Positions 25,383-36,655 of a stretch of DNA of 64,000 nt are shown here, one piece after another. The position numbers and the translations under genes were made by a program. The notes below the pieces were generated by a model. The model saw only the letters and a list, made by a program, of their open reading frames with translations. It searched no databases and was not told the origin of the DNA. The stretch spans positions 19,839,359 through 19,903,358 of the forward strand of contig JAJEKV010000019.1 in assembly GCA_021234155.1 (NCBI GenBank). The letters are read 5' to 3'. The stretch is from Isoetes taiwanensis (taxonomy: Eukaryota > Streptophyta > Lycopodiopsida > Isoetales > Isoetaceae). Each line of letters starts with the position of its first letter. The stretch's first letter is position 1.

Positions 25383-26300
25383 TTGGATTCCATGCAAACT
25401 CTTGAATGGCGAAATTACTCCTCTGCTTTCTTTCAAGGTACAATCACTACTTCTATTGACCTAGTTCTTGTTTTAAGACATAGTAGGCCTTTAATAGCCC
25501 AGCCTAATTCCAAGGCCATGAGAAAAGAAGGGGAATTGGAAACAAGGAAGCCGAAAATTCGAAGGCCATGCCTGGAATTGCTTGCCCTCATAAGAAGATG
25601 ATATGTGGAGACAGTGCTACAGGATGTCACGATTCTCATGGAAAAACTGGTAGGTCTTTTGGCCACATATTTTGTAAAACCAGGTAATAAATTGAGGGCT
25701 CATATTCAGCCAAGAAGGGCTGTAGCTATGGTGGTTTATTTCTTAGCTCACGGTGAATCTTCTCTACATGTTGGAAGGAGATTTTATGCTGGTTAGTCTA
25801 CAGTTTAGAAGTATGTGAGGAAGATTACACTTGCTTTGGCTTCCAAGAGCATGCTCTATAAAAGATTTGTAGCCATTCCATCAGGGCAGAGACTACTTGA
25901 CATTATAGCAGAATTTAAGGAAGCCACTGGTCCTCCTAATGTGTTTGCTGCAGTTGATGGCAACCATATATACTTGTACAGAAAACCAAAGAACAAATGA
26001 CTATTATAACAAAAATAAAAGATACTCCACTGTTTCAAGGCTGTGTAACTCATAATAAATTGTTTGTCAATGTGTGTTGTATTAGAATAGGATCTGTACA
26101 TGATTCTGACCATTTCACAAGTTAGCCTCCAAATCTATATTACAGGAGCCAGTTGTTAGATTACAAGGAAAGAAGATTAAAAAAGGAATGCCTACTGAGG
26201 AGGATATAATTATAAATATACCTCCTCAACTACTTGGTGATTCTGCATCAGAGGTAGGATTATTATTGAAAATGGTTTTGACATGGTTAAGGAGAAGTGG
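25383..26300 (+). pseudogene. PIF/Harbinger (HARBI1-like) transposase remnant
   Basis: Readable blocks across frames match DDE-type Harbinger nucleases. RRAVAMVVYFLAHGESS and HVGRRFYAG are followed by a stop, then STV and KYVRKITLALASK, the usual helix-turn-helix region. Next come PPNVFAAVDGNHIYL with the first catalytic Asp (near 25955), FQGCVTHNKLFVNVCC, and IGSVHDSDHF with the second Asp (near 26100). Several stops and frame changes intervene, so it is inactive. Terminal inverted repeats and the 3-bp target duplication were not located. Confidence 0.75.
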
Positions 26301-26530
26301 AGAATATTGAAGAGCCTCACAGTCCAAGCATCACAAACTAGCAAAATCATGCACGCATCTGCTATATAGCCACTGGGTATGAAACATCAATTACCAGATT
26401 CTGCTTTTTATGGTTTTGACCTTGCTGCTAACACTTCTCCTTTGATGAGGAATATCTTTAAAGCTTGAAAAATTGTATCCCCAAATTTTCAGCATGACAA
26501 GATAACTAATTCGTTGGAGCCATCTATCTT

Positions 26531-28002
26531 TTGATCTCCTATTATGGCCCTTTCTTCATCCATTTCGACGTCTACCCATCGTCCCACCTGCTACAAAAAA
26601 TGGCGAATAGTACCAATATTTTGACTGTTAAGGATCTGTTTGATGATAATAACCAATGGCTTTCTTGGGAGGAGGTTAAGAAGTTGGTGAACGGGAGTAA
26701 AACTTATAGATCTATCTATAATCATGTTGTGAGGATATATTCTCGTCATCTCAGTAAGGATGGATCTGGAGAGAGCTTAACCTCCCTGATTTGGCTTTTT
26801 AAAATAAAAGGCTATTACAAGGTTTCTAAAATCTACCATGCTTGCCTTCCTACTAAAGGTGCGAAACATGGTACTCTTCAGGGTCTCTCACTTGATAAAT
26901 TCAAAAGCATCTTGTGCGCTCTAGCTGGAAATCCTACTCTTGTCCCAAAAATTAAAGTCTTCTCTTGGCTTGTGCTCCATAATGCTCTTCTCAGTAATAT
27001 CAATATGATTAAGAGGGATTTTAAATCAGTCCTGAACTCTACCCGCTCTCTTTGTAAGACCCATGATGAGACTGTGCTTCATATTTTCACATGCCCAAGA
27101 GTTTGTAGTTCCTACTGTTGGCTGTCGCAGATAGGTCCCAAAGTGAAGCTCCCTGACATGGACTCAGCCCTAGCACTTCCCAATTTTTTCAATCTCAAGA
27201 CTGTATTGTCAATACTTCTGTCATCCAGCTGGCCTTATCGATTGTTTGGAAGAATAGAAAAAATGTGATCTTGGCAAATAGGAAATGTGACCTCACTTGG
27301 ATGAAACTTAATTTCCAATTTGAATTCATCAGATGTGCCTTGGCCCATAAGGTTGCTAGAAAGGAAAAATATGACTCTGATTGGATTCATTGGGGAGAGT
27401 TTAAGTCCGCTTTCTTTGTTTGCTTTGACTCATTGATTGATCAAAATTCATTCCTGGATTGCAGCATTCTTGAACAGTGTGGTGTAGGTGTTCAGAGGTG
27501 TCAGGCTTCCTGATGATGTTTCCAATGATCATACAGGTACTCCGCATAGGGCCATCTTTTGACTGAAATTTTTGCTTCAGGAGGCTTATAACACTTACAT
27601 TCTTCACAAGTTCATTGGTTCCCACAACCGTCTGCTCACAGAGAATCAGTTTTGTTGTTTGCGCTCTATATATTACTGTCATAAGAAGAGTTGTGAATCT
27701 TGCAATGGAGTGCTTTTGGATAATATGCAAGTCCCTATTAATGAGTTGTTACTGCTACTCATTCATTCCAGGATCTCCTTGTTATTCCACCTTCTTTGCT
27801 TTGAGTACCATACCTGCGTAGCCTTCCTGTTTTGCCAATTTGCCGCGCCGACTTCCTACTGCTCTCTGTTTATTCTGTTGTCTATCTGGTTCATGGTTGG
27901 ACATAATTTGTGTTCATCAGGTTCCTATTTTGGTGATGATTATCTGATGTTCCATAGTATGTGCATCAATTCTATTCTATTCTATTCTATTCTATTCTAT
28001 TC
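26531..28002 (+). mobile_element. LINE 3' fragment with zf-RVT domain and (ATTCT)n tail
   Basis: The frame 26531-27268 encodes the C-terminal zinc-binding region found after plant LINE reverse transcriptases: LVPKIKVFSWLVLHNALLS, then CKTHDETVLHIFTCPRVCS with the expected Cys/His pattern. No RT catalytic box precedes it, so the copy is strongly 5'-truncated. A 3' UTR follows to an (ATTCT)n array at 27969-28002. The array is bracketed by the near-identical phrases CATAGTATGTGCATCAA and CATAGTATATGTATCAA. It differs in sequence from the LINE at 10.3-12.2 kb but shares the tail type. Confidence 0.75.
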
Positions 28003-28590
28003 ATAGTATATGTATCAAGGATTTTCTCTCCTTATATTGCAAAGACGTCATGCCTTTCCTCTATATGTTTAAGTTATGATTAATATAAAATCCTTCCCCT
28101 TACTCCAAAAAAAAGAAAAAGAAAAAAAGAAAACAAATGTGGTACTTTGTTAAATAACATGTAATGTTTTTAAAAACCATCTTACTTTGACATTGTAATT
28201 TACCTTTCCATGTGTACTAATATTCAATCCTACATGTGTTATTTAGAAGACAAACCATGCATGGCTCCTCCAAAAACAACAGTCAAGAAAAAACCACACG
28301 TTGACAAAAATTTGTTAAAAACAATAGTGAAAAAAAAAACACGTTGACAAAAAAAAGGGGGCCAAAAAACCATTGTCGGAAACTTCTAGCAAAAGTCAAC
28401 TATAACTTTTAGCAAATTTGGACAAAATGACAACGTGGACTTTTGATGCCATTTTGGTGTTGTTTTTTTGGCACAAAACAACACTTCCGTACAACTTAAA
28501 AACTACTATGGACCAAAATTTTGGGTGAGTACGAGAAGTTCATAAGGCTTTAGCTTAATATATCTTGCCGCTACAAACACTTAACACCTT
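28003..28590. other. Spacer
   Basis: AT-rich sequence with A-rich runs near 28105-28130 and 28330-28355. No gene recognised. It leads into the tandem duplication upstream of the BAHD gene. Confidence 0.4.
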
Positions 28591-28599
28591 GAGAAGAAC

Positions 28600-31105
28600 A
28601 TCACCATATCATTTCCATAAATTACGTATATTTTGCAATATATGCATAGAAAATAGGTTTTGCACATGTGGATATCGCTCAACTTTGCCACATCATCATC
28701 CATTTAGTGGCTCATCATAAAAATGCTTCTTTGTTATATTTCTCCATTTGCCATATGTTAGTTCTTATTATGCCACATATGCACCCACTTTTGGCACATA
28801 AATGTATTTTATATAATTTACTTCACTTGTCAAATTAACGTATCTTCATGGCATGTTATCACAATGTAAGTACACCAAATTTTGGCACCTTTTCCCTTTT
28901 TTTCCAAAGTTTTTACCACTGCAAAAACCTCCCATGTATTATTTTTAAACACCCCAAATTTTATTAAAAGACCTTATGGTGGAATTCTTTTCCCAACTTC
29001 TACACCAACTGTAGCGAGCTTGGGAGTGGACAAATATATATGACATTTGCGATTTGTCATATAATCACGTCACAAATGATGAACAAGAACAATAATGTGT
29101 CTGCCATGTGATGATTCCAACCAGCTCCTTTGTGCTGGCGAGCCGTATTCTGGTTTTTCGAGCTTTCCAAATATCAGGTAGGTAATCCACTTGAGTTTAA
29201 GACTTTTATCTATAACGTATGTTACCATGTGAATTCATTTCTTTTTTCTAGTAATAATACCTAACATTTGATAAAGCTTGGCGACTAAGACCAAATGGGT
29301 ATTAGACGAAAAGGACAAGGAATTTGGCAACTTCGAGAAAGTAATATGGCAAAAACCATAACTATAGCAGAAGAAATACAAATGGCTAGTTGTTAGAATG
29401 AATGTGTGCATGTGTAAAAGCCATTTGAAATTTGTGTGGTCCAGAAGACATATGAAGACATACTGCAAAAGTCATACTGCAGAACAAATACGCCAAATAC
29501 AAATAGGTAAGACGTCAATATGACGGTTGTTAGAATGAACAATATGTATAAGCCAAATCGAGAAGCCAGACTTGCAACTTTCCACTCAAATTCGCCACGT
29601 TTTGCGATGTGATTTAATGACAAAACCATTAAAGACATAGCATCTTTTTATCCAGTATAAATAAGATTGTCTTCTGCAACCAACCGACAGGTTCAATAAC
29701 TTAGACGTATCTAATAATAGCACGTTTTTGTCTAGGCACTGAATTGCATCCCAAATATCAGGTAGCAAGTCATTTTCTAGTTTATGGATCTTATTAGCAT
29801 ACCACATTTTGCCACCTCATCACAAAAATTTGCAACATCACCATATCATTTACATAAATTACGTATATTTTGCAATATATGCATAGAAAATAGTTTTTGC
29901 ACATGTGGATTTGAATTTGCTATGTCACCACTCATTTTGCCATATCATCATCCATTTAGTGGCTCATCATAAAAATGCTTCTTTGTTATATTTCTGCATT
30001 TGCCATATATTAGTTCTTATTATGCTATGCACCCACTTTTGGCGCATAAACATATTTTAGTTTACTCCACTTGTCAAATTAACGCATCTACATGGCATGT
30101 CATCACGATGTAAGTACACCAAATTTTGGCACCTTTCTCCTTTTTCCCAAAGTTCTTACTAGTGCTAAAACCTCCCATGTATTATTTTTAACACCCCAAA
30201 TTTTGTTAAAAGACCTTGTGATTGGAATTCTTTTCCCAACTTACACCAACTGCAGCCAACTTGGGAGTGGACAAATATATATGACATTTGCGATTTGTCA
30301 TATAGTGTCACAAATGATGAACAAGAAACAAAAATGTGTATGCCATGTGATGGTTCCAACCATCTCCTTTGTGGTGGCAAGTCATATTCTCCTTTTTAGA
30401 GCTTTGCAAATATCAGGTACGTCGCCATCAACCCATGTAAGGTTTAAGAATTTATCTATCACGTATGTTACCGGTATTAAACAAAAGGGAGAAGGAATTT
30501 GGCAACTTCGAGAAAGCAATATGGCAAAAGCCATACCTATAGCAGAAGAAATACAAATGGCCAGTTGTTAGAATGAACATATATAAATGTAAAAGCCATA
30601 TGAAACTGTAATTTGTGTGGTCCAGAAGCCATAACTGCAGTAGACATACTGCAGAAGTCATACTGCAGAACAAATATGCGAAATACAAATGGGTAAGACG
30701 TCAATATAACAGTTGTTAGAATGCCAGTATGTAAAAGCCAGAGGGAGAATTCAGACCTGCAATTTTCCACTCAAATTCACCACATTTTGCGATGTGATTT
30801 AACGACGAAACCATCAAAGACATAGCATCTTTTTGTCTGGTATATGTAAGATAGTTTTCAGTTTTATATCTTTTTTGGACATACTGGATATGTTATATGT
30901 TATATGATGTACTTGGCTGTCATATAGACCTAAGGGTCTCTACATGACATTTTAATACATTACTATTATTATTATTATAGTCTTCTGCGGCAAATCGACA
31001 GGTTCAATAAGTTAGACGTATCCAACAAGAGCCTGTGTTTGTGCAGGCACTGAATTGCATCCCAAATATAAAGTAGCAAGTATCAGGTAAGTTATGGATC
31101 TTCCC
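28600..31105. repeat. 1.2-kb tandem duplication upstream of the BAHD gene
   Basis: Unit 1 (about 28600-29790) and unit 2 (about 29837-31105) are in direct orientation and match along their length: CATATCATTTMCATAAATTA, CCAAATTTTGGCACCTTT, GGGAGTGGACAAATATATAT, GGAATTTGGCAACTTCGAG, CGACAGGTTCAATAA and CTGAATTGCATCCCAAATAT. Unit 2 carries an extra 121-bp insertion (30856-30976). Frames inside, including 30092-30571, do not look coding. Since the BAHD start codon lies 360 bp beyond unit 2, the duplication makes up its distal promoter. Confidence 0.8.
30851..30981 (+). mobile_element. 121-bp insertion with (ATT)n tail and 5-bp target duplication
   Basis: The insert spans 30856-30976 and ends in five ATT repeats. 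ATAGT flanks it on both sides (30851-30855 and 30977-30981). The sister unit at about 29660 reads AGATTGTCTTCTGC with no insert, giving the empty site. The insert carries the self-complementary phrase GACCTAAGGGTCTC. It looks like a very short, 5'-truncated non-LTR element or a SINE, mobilised after the 1.2-kb duplication. Confidence 0.65.
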
Positions 31106-31389
31106 AAATATCAGATAACTTAGCCATCAACCCACCATGTAAAACTATTTCCTTTTTTTTTATTTGCTAAAGCTCCAATAATATCTGCCATTCTACTGCA
31201 ATTTGTCAGAATATGCCATACTGCAATTTAATGCACAAGATCCTTCCAAATCACATGCTAAGCATGAATATGCCACAAGCAATGCAGAAGCCAACCGCCA
31301 TACAGCAATTTGTGTGGTCCAGAAGCCATACTGCTCAGTCATTCTCCACACAAATTCGACCACATTTTTTATTTTTCCCAGTGTATACT

Positions 31390-31397
31390 TATATATA
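31390..31397 (+). promoter_or_regulatory. TATA box, BAHD gene
   Basis: TATATATA lies 66 bp upstream of the preferred start codon at 31463, which suits a short 5' UTR. Confidence 0.5.
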
Positions 31398-31462
31398 GCA
31401 TCAAACAACCATAGGATGTAATTCAGCCTGTGTTTGTGTTGGTGTTGGTGTTTTGTGTAGTG

Positions 31463-33015
31463 ATGGTGAAGGATATGGTGATAGTCACATCAACATCCAT
31501 GATAAAGCCTTCACCTCCAACGCCTCAGCCATGCAAATATGCTCTTTCTAATTTCGATCTTGTAACAACTTGCAAAGATTATGCAAGTGCAGTGTATTAC
31601 TACAGCCCCCATGAATCAATGGTCAATGTCATAGCATCTCTCAAGGAGTCCCTAGCCAAAACTCTCCACATATTCTATGTTCTTGCAGGACGAGTTGAGG
31701 AAACAAGTGATGGAAAGATGGAGGTGAACTGCAATGACAAAGGAGTTATGTTTGTTGAAGCATTCGCTGATGCCAGATTCATGGATTGGGATGGCAACAT
31801 GAGATGCTCAAGCATTGTCGAGTCTCAGCTTTATCCCAATGATACTGTTATAACAGATATGGCCACAGCTCCACCTCTTCGTCTCCAGGTATGTCTTATC
31901 CCATCATGGATGTTAAAATTTCAATTCAATTCAATTCAATTCTATTCTATTCTATTCTATTCTATTCTATTCTATTCTATTCTATTTCATTTCATTTCAT
32001 TTCATTTCATTAATGCACATGCACGTTGTCTTCGCAGGTTACACGCTTTAATTGTGGTTCCATCTCCGTGGCATTTAACATGTGGGAGCTCATCATTGAT
32101 GGGTTTTCTGCAAACCTTTTTATGAACACATGGTCTGAAATACATCTAGGACAACCCATTTCTAAGCCATGCTACATGGGTACCCATCTTCTGCAAGCTC
32201 GGAACCCTCCTCGTGTGAATGTGCCAATTAGGGACTACATTGTAGTGGAACCACAAAAAGAAGTTGCAAAAGTTGAATATATCCAAAAGGTCTTTGATAT
32301 TTGCCCCGAAAATATCAGCAAAGCTGTGATGGAGATCCAAAATGGCCCTTATAAATATGGCCATGTCAGTGCATTTGAAGCCATTTGTAGCATTGCATGG
32401 AAGGCCATAACTCAAGCACGTAACTTGCCGGATCAGATCACCACAAGATTCCTCTATCCTTACAATCTCAGAGTCCAAAATCGATGGAGCCCTCCTCTTC
32501 CTGAAAACTATTTTGGCAATGCAGCTCATGTTGCATCCCTGCCAGCCATGGCTGGGGAAATCAAGTGTAATCATGTTTCCTACGCTGCCAAGTTGATCCA
32601 TGATGACATTAAAAATATCACTCTTGAAGATGTCAAGTCCTCAATAGATTGGATAGAAATACAACTTAGGGAAAAGAGAGAGCTCAGCTTTAACATAGAT
32701 TATTGCTCAGGAACTGATATTCATAATACCATCCTTGTCAATTTTCCTTCGTACCAAGTGGATTTTGGATGGGGAAAACCTGCACTTTATTCTATGATAG
32801 TGAATGCATCATACGGAGATGGTGTTGCTTTTCTTTTGCCATCACCTCAAGGAGGAAGACATAGACGTTTGGCTATTGCTTTGCAACAGTTCGCAATGGA
32901 TCGTCTTCTGCAAAACCCCTTGTTCATGGCTTTGGTCACCCCAATAAAAGACAATATCAAAGGTCATAGAACCCAGATAGCCAATGATTTGGAATATGCA
33001 CAATCCCGATTGTAA
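31463..33015 (+). CDS. BAHD-family acyltransferase with altered HXXXD motif
   Basis: BAHD proteins transfer acyl groups from CoA thioesters to alcohols or amines in plant specialised and cell-wall metabolism; the closest style here is hydroxycinnamoyltransferase. Exon 1 is 31463-31888 and exon 2 is 32038-33015, giving 467 residues, normal for the family. The N-terminus has IKPSPPTPQP and LSNFDLV. The centre has ISVAFNMWELIIDGFSA followed by NTWSEI, and the C-terminal DFGWG is intact at residues 384-388. The position of the catalytic base, His of HXXXD, is Glu159 (codon GAG), while Asp163 and the following Gly are kept. The frame is otherwise open and well conserved, so this is probably an expressed but catalytically changed or non-catalytic member, as described for CER2-like BAHDs. 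The start at MVKD was chosen because upstream in-frame Met residues precede a hydrophobic stretch not typical of the family; MVIV at 31475 is equally possible. Confidence 0.88.
31889..32037 (+). repeat. BAHD intron filled with pentanucleotide microsatellites
   Basis: The 149-bp intron has a GTATGT donor and a TTCGCAG acceptor. About 90 bp of it are three consecutive pentamer arrays: (TTCAA)n at 31920-31940, (TTCTA)n at 31941-31985 and (TTTCA)n at 31985-32011. The middle array equals the LINE tail of this genome, so the intron may hold a tail-only retrotransposition scar that later mutated at both edges (inference). Confidence 0.8.
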
Positions 33016-33638
33016 ACTGTTAAGATGCTGATCAGAGTCTTGCCTGTTAGCATTTTGTAGAGTCTTTTGGTCTGATATATATTGTGACTGCGGTTGGCAG
33101 TATTCCAACCAGGTTATGTAATCTAGTCTTGCATTTAGTTATCCGCTGAGTATCTCTAAAAATTCACATCGTATCTCAGAGCTTTGGCTTTGAAAAGGCT
33201 GTTGTAAAGCACGACACTCTTGGGATCGAAACAAGAGCCTCAAATTTGTGATCACCCAGCTCTGTGTTGGAGCGATGATTGCTGAAAGCCCATCTTTAAA
33301 CTAATGGGCTATAAGTGAGACAAGGAAACAACCCCTAAATTATTGTAGAGGGCCCATCTATCCGGTTATATTTGTGTGTGATATTTGTGGAGTGCTCGAT
33401 TCAAAGATGGCTTCAAACATAGTGGAGAAGACAAGACATCCATTGACAAATTTGTTTCAAATTGTAGAAGAAGAGAAGAAGAAGAGATTTTAACGTCACG
33501 CCACAAGGCAGCGTCCTATCGGACATGTGACACTTTACAACATACCCAGATGGGTCCTGCACAGATGTAACTAAGTGCAGATAATATATTCAATATAGAA
33601 CAGAAAACTTGTTGAACAGGCCTCCACCATAACCTAGA
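33016..33638. other. BAHD 3' flank
   Basis: It contains the presumed 3' UTR; candidate AATAAA-like signals are weak. The section 33140-33560 has no recognised gene. Confidence 0.4.
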
Positions 33639-33668
33639 CTAGAAACGTGTGCCCGGCGATGCCGGGCA
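33639..33668 (-). mobile_element. Helitron-type 3' terminus
   Basis: On the minus strand a perfect hairpin TGCCCGGC-ATC-GCCGGGCA (33668-33650) is followed 7 nt later by CTAG, then T, the standard Helitron 3' end (hairpin, CTRR, host T). The element would extend towards higher coordinates. I could not place its 5' TC end, and no Rep/helicase motif is seen, so a non-autonomous element is likely. Confidence 0.55.
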
Positions 33669-36290
33669 TTAGTCACAGATGTGTGAAATGAGTCGAGATT
33701 ATAAAATTTAAAAAGTGTTGTAAAATACGTAGATGTAATCATATTCCTACATTAAATATATAAAGGGCATTGTATATATGTACGTGGCCCGCATACAATT
33801 GAACAAAAGGCATGGGAGGGTGGAAGGGATGGATCTTATCATAGTTACTAAACCCATTGTAATCTCTTTAATCAACAATAAGATTCACATTTTTATTTAT
33901 CTCAAAATTAATCAATCGAATAATTTAAGGAGTAGATTTTGTATATCACAAACATTATGCACATATATGTATCTACAACTTTAAAATTTTTTGGGTACAT
34001 AGAGAGCATATAGTCTTAGAAATATTGTTAGTTAGCACATCAAAGTAGAGGGAAATCCCTTTGTGTAATGTATGTCGGGATAAAAATGGTTAATACATAG
34101 TTTAACTGTATTAAACCAAAAAAAAAAAAAGGGCATAAGTTCTATAGATGCAATGGTGTTTGGAGCTGCAAAAGAGTTAAGATAGATATACAATGGTTAG
34201 GGCAAACATTTTCTTCATAAAATGCCATTTTTTGAGATAGAAATACAATGCTTAGGGCAAAGATTTTATGTGCAAATTGCATCTTTTGTTTGGTTCTATA
34301 TTTTAGCATGCTTCGTCCTATAATCTAAAATTGAAAACATTTATTTGAACATATGGCACAATAACAGGGGTTTTTATTGTGTTTTGTACGTTTTTTTCTA
34401 AGGTTTTCCTATGATTTGGTTGTCATATTCATCTAGGTGTACTAAATAGTATTTCTAAAGTGCTCCTTTTCCTGGCCATTGATTTTCTAATGAAAGGCAG
34501 AATTATATGGTCGCTATGTACGGTCCAGATCAAGGAATAAAGGGCAAACATACTCATCCGACAGCTCTCGGTGCCCAGAGTAACCCCTCGTGTGAATACG
34601 CACACAAACCACAGAGGGTTTCAGGGGGCTTTTATTTTTTAATGTGTTAACTTGGTTACTTATAAAAGGTTAGGTACGAAACATTGAATATAAATTTGTT
34701 CAACAAATGTAGAATAAATTGTTAGCCTCGTCTACTTCAAAGTTCTAAACACTGTCAAAATCACTCTAAACACTGTCAATAGTATGCATGAAATCAGATT
34801 TACACAAAGTAATTCTTAAGCACCTCTTTCCCCAAGAGGCAAGTCAAAACAAATGCTAATTTCTTGTAAGCCTTGCCCGCATTATAGCACTCTAACAGAT
34901 ATTAAGAATGGCATTGTCGGGTTTCCCTTCAGGATTCTTGTCTTGATCGCATTATGTTGAAACATTTAAAAGCCTCCAAGTGATTTCACAATTCAATGGG
35001 AGATCAATCAGCCATGGAAATTTCTAAACTATGATAAGTCCATGCTTTTAAATTGCTTAGCTCTATTTGAACAAAGAGCATATGTCTAATCTCTAGAAAG
35101 CATATGCACTTGCAAGTAACAAAAATGGATGCGTCTACTTTAATATTTTTAGAATTTTTTCCTTGGTCATGGATTTTCCAAAATCCAAAAAATTAATGTT
35201 GAGCAACTTCATCAACATAATGTTTCACATTGCATTACTTGCAACATTCAGCTATTGCAATCCCCCTGGAGTGATAAACTTTTTCTTAATTCCTGGATCA
35301 TGTAGGGACCCTTTGCTAGCTGCATTGTTACATTCTTCAAGTGGTCAGATGACAATGTTCGTCCCCATAGAAAAGAGAAGTTGACAAATTAATAGGTAAT
35401 AATAGCATACACAATATCTAAAAATATATACTTACCTACATAAGGGAATCTGAATTACAAAGATAGCTGAGATGTTGTAGAACCCTCTGTGGCATTTTTG
35501 CAGTTCAGATCATCCATGCTAGTACTTGCAGGAGACATTTGACCAAATGTTGAAGGATTCTGCAAATAATGAGAATGGCTATACCTTCCATCTGCCCAAG
35601 CGCCCATGCGCTAACGGCTCTTTAAATTCTTTTGCATATCAAGCAATGCACGTGCACCATTGGCCCAAATGATGCTTATTGCAAGTAATCGATTAAAAGC
35701 AACCATCAAGCATAGGACACCAATAATTCTGATAGGAAGACAAATGCCAATACTAATTTTTGTTAAAAGTGCTTTCACAGGTCCATATTTTAGCAGGTCC
35801 CGCACAAGATGGTATTATGCTTGCGTGAAAGACAATTTGCCTTCAAGAGACCATGACTGCACAGCCAACATATCAAGAAAACCAAGGTACATAAGTTACA
35901 GAGTTATATCACCATTTCAAGCAACCACATAGGGATTGATCATAAAGAGGCATGCCAAGGGCCATTCTATAACTATATTAGTAGTATATGGGCATGAAAT
36001 GTAAATTTTGATTTCCTATCACTTCTCAAAATCACAATGCTGACATCCATTTCGAAAATTAGTGATCAAGAGGTTTGGCATGGCAGTAGGGATACTTGGA
36101 AGATGTAACTCCATCCCCAATAATGATGTTGTCATTTTTTTTCTTAACGTCCTGGTCAGCGCCCATCCAGGTACCGGCTTGGTAAGTGATTTGCTTTGAT
36201 CCGCTTGTTTCTGCAATCAGCTTGTCTTTGGATTTGCTCTGCCTTGCCTACAGCCCCTTGCATAGAGCCCCCTTGATTTGCCCCTTTCTG
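33669..36290. other. Probable Helitron body and repeats, no intact gene
   Basis: 34365-34470 is the inverted counterpart of the repeat at the window start. On the minus strand around 35900-35480 a continuous reading of QSWSLEGKLSFTQA, stop, YHLVRDLLKYGPVKALL, a hydrophobic stretch, GARALLDMQKNLKSR, stop, RMGAWADGRYSHS looks like a decayed protein-coding segment with two in-frame stops. I do not recognise the family. The remainder shows no gene. Confidence 0.35.
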
Positions 36291-36293
36291 GCT

Positions 36294-36655
36294 TTCTCTC
36301 TCTAGGGTTTACAGTCTCTCTCTAGCCCCAAAACCCCCAAACCCCTAAAAGGTGCTCTGACCTACGTTTTTGGTCCCTAAATTGGATTACGGCTTTTTGT
36401 ATGCCGAGACCCCCCACGCCTCACGAGCTCTCTCTCTCTCTCTAGGAGTTACAGTCTCTCTCTAGCCCCATAACCCCCAAACCCTTAAAGGTGCTCTGGC
36501 TGATAATTTTGGCCCCCAAATTGGATTCTGAGCGCAATTTTGACAGCCAGAGACCCAACTGCCTTTGACCCTAAAAGGTGCTCTGACCTACGTTTTTGGC
36601 CCCCAAATTGGATTCTGAGCACAATTTTGTATGCCAGAGACCCCATTGCCTTTGG
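36294..36655 (+). repeat. Tandem monomers at the 5' end of a LINE
   Basis: Two full units and one partial unit of about 135 bp (36294-36428, 36429-36566, 36567-36655). Shared blocks are a CT dinucleotide run, TACAGTCTCTCTCTAGCCCC, AACCCCCAAACCC, AAAGGTGCTCTG and CCCAAATTGGATT. They sit just ahead of the GC-rich LINE coding region, the position of promoter monomers in some L1 elements. That function is inferred. Confidence 0.7.
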
